In this document: positions 1 through 12,600 of the stretch, piece after piece | Position numbering within the stretch: position 1 is the stretch's first letter | Layout: each line of letters begins with the position of its first letter | Source of the DNA: Henricia sp. BOLD:AAB3569 | Lineage: Eukaryota > Echinodermata > Asteroidea > Spinulosida > Echinasteridae | NCBI GenBank assembly: GCA_037783545.1 | Contig: JBBELK010001522.1 | Location: 1 to 64,000, forward strand | DNA: 64,000 bases | Reading direction: 5' to 3' | The notes under the pieces: generated by a model | The model's input: the letters and a program-made list of their open reading frames with translations, nothing else | Told to the model about the DNA's origin: nothing | The model's database searches: none | Translations under genes and position numbers: made by a program

Positions 1-3000
1 ACAGTCCGAATGACTGCGCATGCAGCACAACTCCAGGAGTACCCCAAGAGGTGTGTACAGACAGCCACGGTTTGCGTGAGAGCAAGTCAGGAAGCTCAAA
101 CCCAGTTTTTTTCTAAACTTTGAAATTTCTCTCGCCATTTCCCCGGCGAAAGTCTGTCAATTTCTTTACTGACAAGTGCGCATATCAGAGAGTTTAGGGC
201 ATGCCAAAATTATGAAGTTCGTCGGAACATTTTTCGACCTCCAAATTTGCCGACGTTTGGACCACACTTTGACCCAAATTGCCGAGCCCAAACTGCGGTG
301 CGTTAACGACAGTCCCGAATGACTGAGCATGCGCACAACTCAGGAGTAACCCCATAAGAGGTGTGTACAGACAGCCACGGTTTGCGTGAGAGCAGTCAGG
401 AAGCCTCAACCCAGTTTTTTTCTAATCTTTGAAATTTCTCTGGCCATTTCCCGGGGCGAACAGTCTGGTCAATTTTGTATGACAATGAGCGCAATATAGA
501 GAGTTTAGGGCATGCAAAATTTGAAGTTCGTCGGAACAATATTCTTCGGACCCTCCAAATTTTGCCGACGTTTGGACCACACTTTGACCAAATTGCCGAG
601 CCAAACTGCGGTGCGTTAACGACAGTCCCGAATGACTGAGCATGCGCACAACTCAGGAGTACCCCAAAGAGGTGTGTACAGACAGCCACGGTTTGCGTGA
701 GAGCAGTCAGGAAGCCTCAACCCAGGTTTTTTCTAAACTTTGAAATTTCTCTGCCATTTCCCGGCGAAAGTCTGTCAATTTTTTATGACAAGTGCGCAAT
801 ATAGAGAGGTTTTAGGGCATGCAAAATTTGGAAGTTCGTCGGAACATTTTTCGACCTCCAAATTTGCCGACGTTTGGACCACACTTTGAACCAAATTGCC
901 GAGCCAAACTTGCGGGTGCGTTAACGACAAGTCCGAATGACTGAGCATGGCGCACAACTCAGGAGTAACCCCAAAGAGGTGTGTACAGACAGCCACGGTT
1001 TTGCGTGAGAGCAGTCAGGAAGCCTCAACCCAGTTTTTTTCTAAACTTGAAATTTCTCTGCCATTTTCCCGGCGAAAGTCTGTCCAATTTTTTTATGACA
1101 AGTGCGCAATATAGAGAGTTTTAGGGCATGCAAAATTTGAAGTTCGTCGGAACATTTTTCGACCTCCAAATTTGCCGACGTTTGGACCACACTTTGACCA
1201 AATTGCCGAGCCAATACTGCGGTGCGTTAACGACAGTCCGAATGACTGAGCATGCGCACAACTCAGGAGTACCCCAAAGAGGTGTGTACAGACAGCCACG
1301 GTTTGCGTGAGAGCAGTCAGGAAGCCTCAACCCAGTTTTTTCTAAACTTTGAAATCTTCTCTGCCATTTTCCCGGCGAAAGTCTGTCAATTTTTTATGAC
1401 AAGTGCGCAATATAGAGAGTTTAGGGCATGCAAAATTTGAAGTTCGTCGGAACATTTTTCGACCTCCAAATTTGCCGACGTTTGGACCACACTTTGACCA
1501 AATTGCCGAGCCAAACTGCGGTGCGTTAACGACAGTCCGAATGACTGAGCATGCGCACAACTCAGGAGTACCCCAAAGAGGTGTGTACAGACAGCCACGG
1601 TTTGCGTGAGAGCAGTCAGGAAGCCTCAACCCAGTTTTTTCTAAACTTTGAAATTTCTCTGCCATTTCCCGGCGAAAGTCTGTCAATTTTTTTATGACAA
1701 GGTGGCGCAATATAGAGAGTTTTAGGGCATGCAAAATTTGAAGTTCGTCGGAACATTTTTCGACCTCCAAATTTGCCGACGTTTGGACCACACTTTGACC
1801 AAATTGCCGAGCCAAAACTGCGGTGCGTTAACGACAGTCCGAATGACTGAGCATGCGCACAACTCAGGAGTACCCCAAAAGAGGTGTGTACAGACAGCCA
1901 CGGTTTGCGTGAGAGCAGTCAGGAAGCCTCAACCCAGTTTTTTCTAAACTTTGAAATTTCTCTGCCATTTCCCGGCGAAAGTCTGTCAATTTTTTATGAC
2001 AAGTGCGCAATATAGAGAGTTTAGGGCATGCAAAATTTGAAGTTCGTCGGAACATTTTTCGACCTCCAAATTTGCCGACGTTTGGACCCACACTTTGACC
2101 AAATTGCCGAGCCAAACTGCGGTGCGTTAACGACAGTCCGAATGACTGAGCATGCGGCACAACTCAGGAGTACCCCAAAGAGGTGTGTACAGACAGCCAC
2201 GGTTTGCGTGAGAGCAGTCAGGAAGCCTCAACCCAGTTTTTTCTAAACTTTGAAATTTCTCTGCCATTTCCCGGCGAAAGTCTGTCAATTTTTTATGACA
2301 AGTGCGCAATATAGAGAGTTTAGGGCATGCAAAATTTGAAGTTCGTCGGAACATTTTTCGACCTCCAAATTTGCCGGACGTTTGGACCACACTTTGACCA
2401 AATTGCCGAGCCAAACTGCGGTGCGTTAACGACAGTCCGAATGACTGAGCATGCGCACAACTCAGGAGTACCCCAAAGAGGTGTGTACAGACAGCCACGG
2501 TTTGCGTGAGAGCAGTCAGGAAGCCCTCAACCCAGTTTTTTTCTAAACTTTGAAATTTCTCTGCCATTTCCGGCGAAAGTCTGTCAATTTTGTATGACAA
2601 GTGCGCAATATAGAGAGTTTAGGGCATGCAAAATTTGAAGTTCGTCGGAACATTTTTCGACCTCCAAATTTGCCGACGTTTGGACCACACTTTGACCAAA
2701 TTGCCGAGCCAAACTGCGGTGCGTTAACGACAGTCCGAATGACTGAGCATGCGCACAACTCAGGAGTACCCCAAAGAGGTGTGTACAGACAGCCACGGTT
2801 TGCGTGAGAGCAGTCAGGAAGCCTCAACCCAGTTTTTTCTAAACTTTGAAATTTCTCTGCCATTTCCCGGCGAAAGTCTGTCATTTTTTATGACAAGTGC
2901 GCAATATAGAGAGTTTAGGGCATGCAAAATTTGAAGTTCGTCGGAACATTTTTCGACCTCCAAATTTGGCCGACGTTTGGACCACACTTTGACCAAATTG

Positions 3001-6000
3001 CCGAGCCCAAACTGCGGTGCGTTAACGACAGTCCGAATGACTGAGCATGCGCACAACTCAGGAGTACCCCAAAGAGGTGTGTACAGACAGCCACGGTTTG
3101 CGTGAGAGCAGTCAGGAAGCCTCAACCCAGTTTTTTCTAAACTTTGAAATTTCTCTGCCATTTCCCGGCGAAAGTCTGTCAATTTTTTATGACAAGTGCG
3201 CAATATAGAGAGTTTAGGGCATGCAAAATTTGAAGTTCGTCGGAACATTTTTCGACCTCCAAATTTGCCGACGTTTGGACCACACTTTGACCAAATTGCC
3301 GAGCCAAACTGCGGTGCGTTAACGACAGTCCGAATGACTGAGCATGCGCACAACTCAGGAGTACCCCAAAGAGGTGTGTACAGACAGCCACGGTTTTGCG
3401 GTGAGCAGCAGTCAGGAAGCCTCAACCCAGTTTTTTTCTAAACTTTGAAATTTCTCTGCCATTTCCCGGCGAAAGTCTGTCAATTTTTTATGACAAGTGC
3501 GCAATATAGAGAGTTTAGGGCATGCAAAATTTGAAGTTCGTCGGAACATTTTTCGACCTCCAAATTTGCCGACGTTTGGACCACACTTTGACCAAATTGC
3601 CGAGCCAAACTGCGGTGCGTTAACGACAGTCCGAATGACTGAGCATGCGCACAACTCAGGAGTACCCCAAAGAGGTGTGTACAGACAGCCACGGTTTGCG
3701 TGAGAGCAGTCAGGAAGCCTCAACCCAGTTTTTTTCTAAACTTTGAAATTTCTCTGCCATTTCCCGCGAAAGTCTGTCAATTTTTTATGACAAGTGCGCA
3801 ATATAGAGAGTTTAGGGCATGCAAAATTTGAAGTTCGTCGGAACATTTTTCGACCTCCAAATTTGCCGACGTTTGGACCACACTTTGACCAAATTGCCGA
3901 GCCAAACTGCGGTGCGTTAACGACAGTCCGAATGACTGAGCATGCGCACAACTCAGGAGTACCCCAAAGAGGTGTGTACAGACAGCCACGGTTTGCGTGA
4001 GAGCAGTCAGGAAGCCTCAACCCAGTTTTTTCTAAACTTTGAAATTTCTCTGCCATTTCCCGGCGAAAGTCTGTCAATTTTTTATGACAAGTGCGCAATA
4101 TAGAGAGTTTAGGGCATGCAAAATTTGAAGTTCGTCGGAACATTTTTCGACCTCCAAATTTGCCGACGTTTTGGACCACACTTTGACCAAATTGCCGAGC
4201 CAAACTGCGGTGCGTTAACGACAGTCCGAATGACTGAGCATGCGCACAACTCAGGAGTACCCCAAAGAGGTGTGTACAGACAGCCACGGTTTTGCGTGAG
4301 AGCAGTCAGGAAGCCTCAACCCAGTTTTTTTCTAAACTTTGAAATTTCTCTGCCATTTCCCGGCGAAAGTCTGTCAATTTTTTATGACAAGTGCGCAATA
4401 TAGAGAGTTTAGGGCATGCAAAATTTGAAGTTCGTCGGAACATTTTTCGACCTCCAAATTTTGCCGACGTTTGGACCACACTTTGACCAAATTGCCGAGC
4501 CAAACTGCGGTGCGTTAACGACAGTCCGAATGACTGGAGCATGCGCACAACTCAGGAGTACCCCAAAGAGGTGTGTACAGACAGCCACGGTTTTGCGTAG
4601 AGAGCAGTCAGGAAGCCTCAACCCAGTTTTTTCTAAACTTTGAAATTTCTCTGCCATTTCCCGGCGAAAGTCTGTCAATTTTTTATGACAAGGTGCGCAA
4701 TATAGAGAGTTTAGGGCATGCAAAATTTGAAGTTCGTCGGAACATTTTTCGACCTCCAAATTTGCCGACGTTTGGACCACACTTTGACCAAATTGCCGAG
4801 CCAAACTGCGGTGCGTTAACGACAGTCCGAAATGACTGAGCATGCGCACAACTCAGGAGTACCCCAAAGAGGTGTGTACAGACAGCCACGGTTTGCGTGA
4901 GAGCAGTCAGGAAGCCTCAACCCAGTTTTTTTCTAAACTTTGAAATTTCTCTGCCATTTCCCGGCGAAAGTCTGTCAATTTTTTATGACAAGTGCGCAAT
5001 ATAGAGAGTTTAGGGCATGCAAAATTTGAAGTTCGTCGGAACATTTTTCGACCTCCAAATTTGCCGACGTTTTGGACCACACTTTGACCAAATTGCCGAG
5101 CCAAACTGCGGTGCGTTAACGACAGTCCGAATGACTGAGCATGCGCACAACTCAGGAGTACCCCAAAGAGGTGTGTACAGACAGCCACGGTTTGCGTGAG
5201 AGCAGTCAGGAAGCCTCAACCCAGTTTTTTCTAAACTTTGAAATTTCTCTGCCATTTCCGGCGAAAGTCTGTCAATTTTTTATGACAAGTGCGCAATATA
5301 GAGAGTTTAGGGCATGCAAAATTTGAAGTTCGTCGGAACATTTTTCGACCTCCAAATTTGCCCGACGTTTGGACCACACTTTGACCAAATTGCCGAGCCA
5401 AACTGCGGTGCGTTAACGACAGTCCGAATGACTGAGCATGCGCACAACTCAGGAGTACCCCAAAGAGGTGTGTACAGACAGCCACGGTTTGCGTGAGAGC
5501 AGTCAGGAAGCCCTCACCCAGTTTTTTCTAAACTTTGAAATTTCTCTGCCATTTCCCGGCGAAAGTCTGTCAATTTTTTATGACAAGTGCGCAATATAGA
5601 GAGTTTAGGGCATGCAAAATTTGAAGTTCGTCGGAACATTTTTCGACCTCCAAATTTGCCGACGTTTGGACCACACTTTGACCAAATTGCCGAGCCAAAC
5701 TGCGGTGCGTTAACGACAGTCCGAATGACTGAGCATGCGCACAACTCAGGAGTACCCCAAAGAGGTGTGTACAGACAGCCACGGTTTGCGTGAGAGCAGT
5801 CAGGAAGCCTCAACCCAGTTTTTTCTAAACTTTGAAATTTCTCTGCCATTTCCCGGCGAAAGTCTGTCAATTTTTTATGACAAGTGCGCAATATAGAGAG
5901 TTTAGGGCATGCAAAATTTGAAGTTCGTCGGAACATTTTTCGACCTCCAAATTTTGCCGACGTTTGGACCACACTTTGACCAAATTGCCGAGCCAAACTG

Positions 6001-6300
6001 CGGTGCGTTAACGACAGTCCGAATGACTGAGCATGCGCACAACTCAGGAGTACCCCAAAGAGGTGTGTACAGACAGCCACGGTTTGCGTGAGAGCAGTCA
6101 GGAAGCCTCAACCCAGTTTTTTCTAAACTTTGAAATTTCTCTGCCATTTCCCGGCGAAAGTCTGTCAATTTTTTATGACAAGTGCGCAATATAGAGAGTT
6201 TAGGGCATGCAAAATTTGAAGTTCGTCGGAACATTTTTCGACCTCCAAAAATTTGCCGACGTTTGGACCACACTTTGACCAAATTGCCGAGCCAAACTGC
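1..6300. other. Indel-rich edge of the satellite array
   Basis: Monomers here differ from the 297-bp consensus mainly by added single bases, usually lengthening a run: extra C near 2083, extra G near 2156 and 957, extra T near 4291, extra A near 6249. Frequency falls from several per monomer in the first 3 kb to about one per monomer near 5-6 kb, then almost none. The interior of the array varies by substitutions instead. The bias toward insertions in runs and the gradient fit uncorrected long-read error near a contig end better than biological decay, though true edge decay is not excluded. Small frames in this part should not be interpreted. Confidence 0.75.
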
Positions 6301-8961
6301 GGTGCGTTAACGACAGTCCGAATGACTGAGCATGCGCACAACTCAGGAGTACCCCAAAGAGGTGTGTACAGACAGCCACGGTTTGCGTGAGAGCAGTCAG
6401 GAAGCCTCAACACAGTTTTTTCTAAACTTTGAAATTTCTCTGCCATTTCCCGGCGAAAGTCTGTCAATTTTTTATGACAAGTGCGCAATATAGAGAGTTT
6501 AGGGCATGCAAAATTTGAAGTTCGTCGGAACATTTTTCGACCTCCAAATTTGCCGACGTTTGGACCACACTTTGACCAAATTGCCGAGCCAAACTGCGGT
6601 GCGTTAACGACAGTCCGAATGACTGAGCATGCGCACAACTCAGGAGTACCCCAAAGAGGTGTGTACAGACAGCCACGGTTTGCGTGAGAGCAGTCAGGAA
6701 GCCTCAACCCAGTTTTTTCTAAACTTTGAAATTTCTCTGCCATTTCCCGGCGAAAGTCTGTCAATTTTTTATGACAAGTGCGCAATATAGAGAGTTTAGG
6801 GCATGCAAAATTTGAAGTTCGTCGGAACATTTTTCGACCTCCAAATTTGCCGACGTTTGGACCACACTTTGACCAAATTGCCGAGCCAAACTGCGGTGCG
6901 TTAACGACAGTCCGAATGACTGAGCATGCGCACAACTCAGGAGTACCCCAAAGAGGTGTGTACAGACAGCCACGGTTTGCGTGAGAGCAGTCAGGAAGCC
7001 TCAACACAGTTTTTTCTAAACTTTGAAATTTCTCTGCCATTTCCCGGCGAAAGTCTGTCAATTTTTTATGACAAGTGCGCAATATAGAGAGTTTAGGGCA
7101 TGCAAAATTTGAAGTTCGTCGGAACATTTTTCGACCTCCAAATTTGCCGACGTTTGGACCACACTTTGACCAAATTGCCGAGCCAAACTGCGGTGCGTTA
7201 ACGACAGTCCGAATGACTGAGCATGCGCACAACTCAGGAGTACCCCAAAGAGGTGTGTACAGACAGCCACGGTTTGCGTGAGAGCAGTCAGGAAGCCTCA
7301 ACCCAGTTTTTTCTAAACTTTGAAATTTCTCTGCCATTTCCCGGCGAAAGTCTGTCAATTTTTTATGACAAGTGCGCAATATAGAGAGTTTAGGGCATGC
7401 AAAATTTGAAGTTCGTCGGAACATTTTTCGACCTCCAAATTTGCCGACGTTTGGACCACACTTTGACCAAATTGCCGAGCCAAACTGCGGTGCGTTAACG
7501 ACAGTCCGAATGACTGAGCATGCGCACAACTCAGGAGTACCCCAAAGAGGTGTGTACAGACAGCCACGGTTTGCGTGAGAGCAGTCAGGAAGCCTCAACC
7601 CAGTTTTTTCTAAACTTTGAAATTTCTCTGCCATTTCCCGGCGAAAGTCTGTCAATTTTTTATGACAAGTGCGCAATATAGAGAGTTTAGGGCATGCAAA
7701 ATTTGAAGTTCGTCGGAACATTTTTCGACCTCCAAATTTGCCGACGTTTGGACCACACTTTGACCAAATTGCCGAGCCAAACTGCGGTGCGTTAACGACA
7801 GTCCGAATGACTGAGCATGCGCACAACTCAGGAGTACCCCAAAGAGGTGTGTACAGACAGCCACGGTTTGCGTGAGAGCAGTCAGGAAGCCTCAACCCAG
7901 TTTTTTCTAAACTTTGAAATTTCTCTGCCATTTCCCGGCGAAAGTCTGTCAATTTTTTATGACAAGTGCGCAATATAGAGAGTTTAGGGCATGCAAAATT
8001 TGAAGTTCGTCGGAACATTTTTCGACCTCCAAATTTGCCGACGTTTGGACCACACTTTGACCAAATTGCCGAGCCAAACTGCGGTGCGTTAACGACAGTC
8101 CGAATGACTGAGCATGCGCACAACTCAGGAGTACCCCAAAGAGGTGTGTACAGACAGCCACGGTTTGCGTGAGAGCAGTCAGGAAGCCTCAACCCAGTTT
8201 TTTCTAAACTTTGAAATTTCTCTGCCATTTCCCGGCGAAAGTCTGTCAATTTTGTATGACAAGTGCGCAATATAGAGAGTTTAGGGCATGCAAAATTTGA
8301 AGTTCGTCGGAACATTTTTCGACCTCCAAATTTGCCGACGTTTGGACCACACTTTGACCAAATTGCCGAGCCAAACTGCGGTGCGTTAACGACAGTCCGA
8401 ATGACTGAGCATGCGCACAACTCAGGAGTACCCCAAAGAGGTGTGTACAGACAGCCACGGTTTGCGTGAGAGCAGTCAGGAAGCCTCAACCCAGTTTTTT
8501 CTAAACTTTGAAATTTCTCTGCCATTTCCCGGCGAAAGTCTGTCAATTTTTTATGACAAGTGCGCAATATAGAGAGTTTAGGGCATGCAAAATTTGAAGT
8601 TCGTCGGAACATTTTTCGACCTCCAAATTTGCCGACGTTTGGACCACACTTTGACCAAATTGCCGAGCCAAACTGCGGTGCGTTAACGACAGTCCGAATG
8701 ACTGAGCATGCGCACAACTCAGGAGTACCCCAAAGAGGTGTGTACAGACAGCCACGGTTTGCGTGAGAGCAGTCAGGAAGCCTCAACCCAGTTTTTTCTA
8801 AACTTTGAAATTTCTCTGCCATTTCCCGGCGAAAGTCTGTCAATTTGTTATGACAAGTGCGCAATATAGAGAGTTTAGGGCATGCAAAATTTGAAGTTCG
8901 TCGGAACATTTTTCGACCTCCAAATTTGCCGACGTTTGGACCACACTTTGACCAAATTGCC
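1..8961. repeat. Satellite block I, 297-bp monomer, about 30 copies
   Basis: Head-to-tail tandem array of a 297-bp monomer. The period can be read from any fixed landmark, for example the TATGACAAGTGCGCAATATA segment recurring near 6474, 6771, 7068, 7365 and 7662. Each full monomer holds two GCATGC palindromes, a CCAAATTTGCCGA / CCAAATTGCCGA internal direct repeat and one T-rich run (CAATTTTTTATG). From about 6300 onward monomers are nearly identical and differ by substitutions. Before that they carry many one-base insertions. The block stops inside a monomer at 8961, where insert A begins. Nothing suggests a gene: the long minus-strand frame is a by-product of the period being a multiple of three. 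The period is close to two nucleosome lengths, which is common for satellites, but no function can be inferred from that. Confidence 0.97.
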
Positions 8962-8972
8962 TTTTTCTAAAA

Positions 8973-8996
8973 TGTTTTATTCGTCCGAATAAAACA
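8973..8996. repeat. Perfect hairpin at the left end of insert A
   Basis: TGTTTTATTCG, a 2-nt loop TC, then CGAATAAAACA: an 11-bp perfect stem. The same hairpin sits at the start of all seven inserts (near 45504, 46465, 49507, 50468, 56763 and 61054). It lies 11 bp inside the left junction, so it is not a terminal repeat. Such a near-perfect palindrome can form a cruciform and may mark the original breakpoint. Confidence 0.85.
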
Positions 8997-9047
8997 CGCT
9001 AACCAGTCCAACGTTGTTACCGATAGAACCAGTGCTTCAGCCGTTGT

Positions 9048-9249
9048 CGTTGCCAGTCCAGGTCATTTATCCACTAAGCGTTCGCCGTTATTGCCAAATT
9101 TCCTCATTCGTAGTCGTTGCCAGTCCAGGTCATTTATCCAGTAAGCGTTCGCCGTTATTGCCAAATTTCCTCATTCGTTGTCGTTGCCAGTCCAGGTCAT
9201 TTATCCACCAAATTTCCTCATTCGTTGTCGTTGCCAATCCAGGTCATTA
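9048..9249. repeat. 67-bp minisatellite inside insert A
   Basis: Units begin CGTTGCCAGTCCAGGTCATT. Two full 67-bp units start at 9048 and 9115, a shortened 47-bp unit at 9182, and a terminal partial unit at 9229. Other insert copies have one more full unit. The shortened unit lost the GCGTTCGCCGTTATTGCC part between two CCA/CAAATTT-like boundaries, consistent with slippage. Confidence 0.9.
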
Positions 9250-9597
9250 ACCGGCGAGTATTCTCCATCACAATCATCACCAATCTTGGTCGATCGTGTC
9301 CGAGTATCAGGTCATATCCTTCGAGAAGCACCACAGGTACATCCTCATAAAACCACAATCGTCACCAGTCCAGGTCTGGAAGAATCAAGACCGCAGACTC
9401 GGATCCAATCGTGTTCCAAAATTGCATCGACGTTCCCCGTGACGTACGTACTGGTCACTCCATCATTGAGCAACGTTCCAGGACATCACGGGATTCCGCG
9501 AAAAACTCCTCCAAACTACCTATGTGCAAGGGTAGTCCTTTGGAAAGCGGTCATCACAGGCCAGCGAGGAAAGAACCCGTACGCCAACCCGACCGCC

Positions 9598-9651
9598 CCA
9601 AACTGCGGTGCGTTAACGACCGAGCCAAACTGCGGTGCGTTAACGACAGTC
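9598..9651. repeat. 27-bp satellite duplication at right junction of insert A
   Basis: A 27-bp stretch of monomer, starting CCAAACTGCGGTGCGTTAAC and ending CCGAG, lies immediately after the insert at 9598-9624 and is followed by the normal copy from 9625. Only copies A and F show this tandem pair. In the other five the insert joins a single copy and the monomer lacks the three bases GAG. Recombination between the pair would turn the A/F form into the shorter form. Confidence 0.85.
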
Positions 9652-12600
9652 CGAATGACTGAGCATGCGCACAACTCAGGAGTCCCCCAAAGAGGTGTGT
9701 ACAGACAGCCACGGTTTGCGTGAGAGCAGTCAGGAAGCCTCAACCCAGTTTTTTCTAAACTTTGAAATTTCTCTGCCATTTCCCGGCGAAAGTCTGTCAA
9801 TTTTTTATGACAAGTGCGCAATATAGAGAGTTTAGGGCATGCAAAATTTGAAGTTCGTCGGAACATTTTTCGACCTCCAAATTTGCCGACGTTTGGACCA
9901 CACTTTGACCAAATTGCCGAGCCAAACTGCGGTGCGTTAACGACAGTCCGAATGACTGAGCATGCGCACAACTCAGGAGTACCCCAAAGAGGTGTGTACA
10001 GACAGCCACGGTTTGCGTGAGAGCAGTCAGGAAGCCTCAACCCAGTTTTTTCTAAACTTTGAAATTTCTCTGCCATTTCCCGGCGAAAGTCTGTCAATTT
10101 TTTATGACAAGTGCGCAATATAGAGAGTTTAGGGCATGCAAAATTTGAAGTTCGTCGGAACATTTTTCGACCTCCAAATTTGCCGACGTTTGGACCACAC
10201 TTTGACCAAATTGCCGAGCCAAACTGCGGTGCGTTAACGACAGTCCGAATGACTGAGCATGCGCACAACTCAGGAGTACCCCAAAGAGGTGTGTACAGAC
10301 AGCCACGGTTTGCGTGAGAGCAGTCAGGAAGCCTCAACCCAGTTTTTTCTAAACTTTGAAATTTCTCTGCCATTTCCCGGCGAAAGTCTGTCAATTGTTT
10401 ATGACAAGTGCGCAATATAGAGAGTTTAGGGCATGCAAAATTTGAAGTTCGTCGGAACATTTTTCGACCTCCAAATTTGCCGACGTTTGGACCACACTTT
10501 GACCAAATTGCCGAGCCAAACTGCGGTGCGTTAACGACAGTCCGAATGACTGAGCATGCGCACAACTCAGGAGTACCCCAAAGAGGTGTGTACAGACAGC
10601 CACGGTTTGCGTGAGAGCAGTCAGGAAGCCTCAACCCAGTTTTTTCTAAACTTTGAAATTTCTCTGCCATTTCCCGGCGAAAGTCTGTCAATTTTTTATG
10701 ACAAGTGCGCAATATAGAGAGTTTAGGGCATGCAAAATTTGAAGTTCGTCGGAACATTTTTCGACCTCCAAATTTGCCGACGTTTGGACCACACTTTGAC
10801 CAAATTGCCGAGCCAAACTGCGGTGCGTTAACGACAGTCCGAATGACTGAGCATGCGCACAACTCAGGAGTACCCCAAAGAGGTGTGTACAGACAGCCAC
10901 GGTTTGCGTGAGAGCAGTCAGGAAGCCTCAACCCAGTTTTGTTTCTAAACTTTGAAATTTCTCTGCCATTTCCCGGCGAAAGTCTGTCAATTTTTTATGA
11001 CAAGTGCGCAATATAGAGAGTTTAGGGCATGCAAAATTTGAAGTTCGTCGGAACATTTTTCGACCTCCAAATTTGCCGACGTTTGGACCACACTTTGACC
11101 AAATTGCCGAGCCAAACTGCGGTGCGTTAACGACAGTCCGAATGACTGAGCATGCGCACAACTCAGGAGTACCCCAAAGAGGTGTGTACAGACAGCCACG
11201 GTTTGCGTGAGAGCAGTCAGGAAGCCTCGACCCAGTTTTTTCTAAACTTTGGAATTTCTCTGCCATTTCCCGGCGAAAGTCTGTCAATTTTGTATGACAA
11301 GTGCGCAATATAGAGAGTTTAGGGCATGCAAAATTTGAAGTTCGTCGGAACATTTTTCGACCTCCAAATTTGCCGACGTTTGGACCACACTTTGACCAAA
11401 TTGCCGAGCCAAACTGCGGTGCGTTAACGACAGTCCGAATGACTGAGCATGCGCACAACTCAGGAGTACCCCAAAGAGGTGTGTACAGACAGCCACGGTT
11501 TGCGTGAGAGCAGTCAGGAAGCCTCGACCCAGTTTTTTTCTAAACTTTGAAATTTCTCTGCCATTTCCCGGCGAAAGTCTGTCAATTTTTTATGACAAGT
11601 GCGCAATATAGAGAGTTTAGGGCATGCACAATTTGAAGTTCGTCGGAACATTTTTCGACCTCCAAATTTGCCGACGTTTGGACCACACTTTGACCAAATT
11701 GCCGAGCCAAACTGCGGTGCGTTAACGACAGTCCGAATGACTGAGCATGCGCACAACTCAGGAGTACCCCAAAGAGGTGTGTACAGACAGCCACGGTTTG
11801 CGTGAGAGCAGTCAGGAAGCCTCAACCCAGTTTCTTCTAAACTTTGAAATTTCTCTGCCATTTCCCGGCGAAAGTCTGTCAATTTTGTATGACAAGTGCG
11901 CAATATAGAGAGTTTAGGGCATGCAAAATTTGAAGTTCGTCGGAACATTTTTCGACCTCCAAATTTGCCGACGTTTGGACCACACTTTGACCAAATTGCC
12001 GAGCCAAACTGCGGTGCGTTAACGACAGTCCGAATGACTGAGCATGCGCACAACTCAGGAGTACCCCAAAGAGGTGTGTACAGACAGCCACGGTTTGCGT
12101 GAGAGCAGTCAGGAAGCCTCAACCCAGTTTTTTCTAAACTTTGAAATTTCTCTGCCATTTCCCGGCGAAAGTCTGTCAATTTTTTATGACAAGTGCGCAA
12201 TATAGAGAGTTTAGGGCATGCAAAATTTGAAGTTCGTCGGAACATTTTTCGACCTCCAAATTTGCCGACGTTTGGACCACACTTTGACCAAATTGCCGAG
12301 CCAAACTGCGGTGCGTTAACGACAGTCCGAATGACTGAGCATGCGCACAACTCAGGAGTACCCCAAAGAGGTGTGTACAGACAGCCACGGTTTGCGTGAG
12401 AGCAGTCAGGAAGCCTCAACCCAGTTTTTTCTAAACTTTGAAATTTCTCTGCCATTTCCCGGCGAAAGTCTGTCAATTTTTTATGACAAGTGCGCAATAT
12501 AGAGAGTTTAGGGCATGCAAAATTTGAAGTTCGTCGGAACATTTTTCGACCTCCAAATTTGCCGACGTTTGGACCACACTTTGACCAAATTGCCGAGCCA

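Larger units (their letters stand above)
8962..9597. repeat. Insert A, 636-bp non-satellite segment in a monomer
   Basis: A segment unrelated to the monomer interrupts the array after ACCAAATTGCC and runs to ACCCGACCGCC. It starts with TTTTTCTAAAATG and an 11-bp hairpin, continues with a 67-bp minisatellite, then about 350 bp of unique sequence. It has the fewest minisatellite units of the seven copies. With copy F it keeps a 10-bp and a 26-bp segment missing from the other five, and it is followed by a 27-bp direct repeat of satellite sequence. No inverted terminal repeats, clear target duplication or recognisable protein domain is visible. The plus-strand frame here opens with TTG and crosses the minisatellite, so I do not call it a gene. 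Origin is unknown: possibly a captured genomic fragment. Confidence 0.9.

Noticed and set aside
3196..3441. Short plus-strand frames of 60-80 codons repeated once per monomer
   Set aside because: These are shadows of the repeat unit, identical in every monomer and with no independent support.
6520..6545. CENP-B-box-like GTTCGTCGGAAC in each monomer
   Set aside because: It matches only the TTCGT.GGAA half of the box. The essential CGGG half is absent (ACATTT follows), so I do not claim a centromere-protein site.
6165..8909. Long minus-strand open frames (about 280 to 1,205 codons) across satellite blocks
   Set aside because: They repeat one 99-codon unit because the period is divisible by three. 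Many start at TTG, other frames of the same DNA are also long, and nonsense changes and frameshifting indels are tolerated and copied. I do not call them genes.
1..8961. Possible CRISPR array
   Set aside because: The repeat is 297 bp, contiguous and without unique spacers, in a eukaryotic context. It is a satellite.
8962..9597. Insert family as a classical transposon
   Set aside because: No terminal inverted repeats, no convincing target duplication beyond a possible CC, no tail, and all copies sit at one monomer position. Spread by array exchange explains the copies better.
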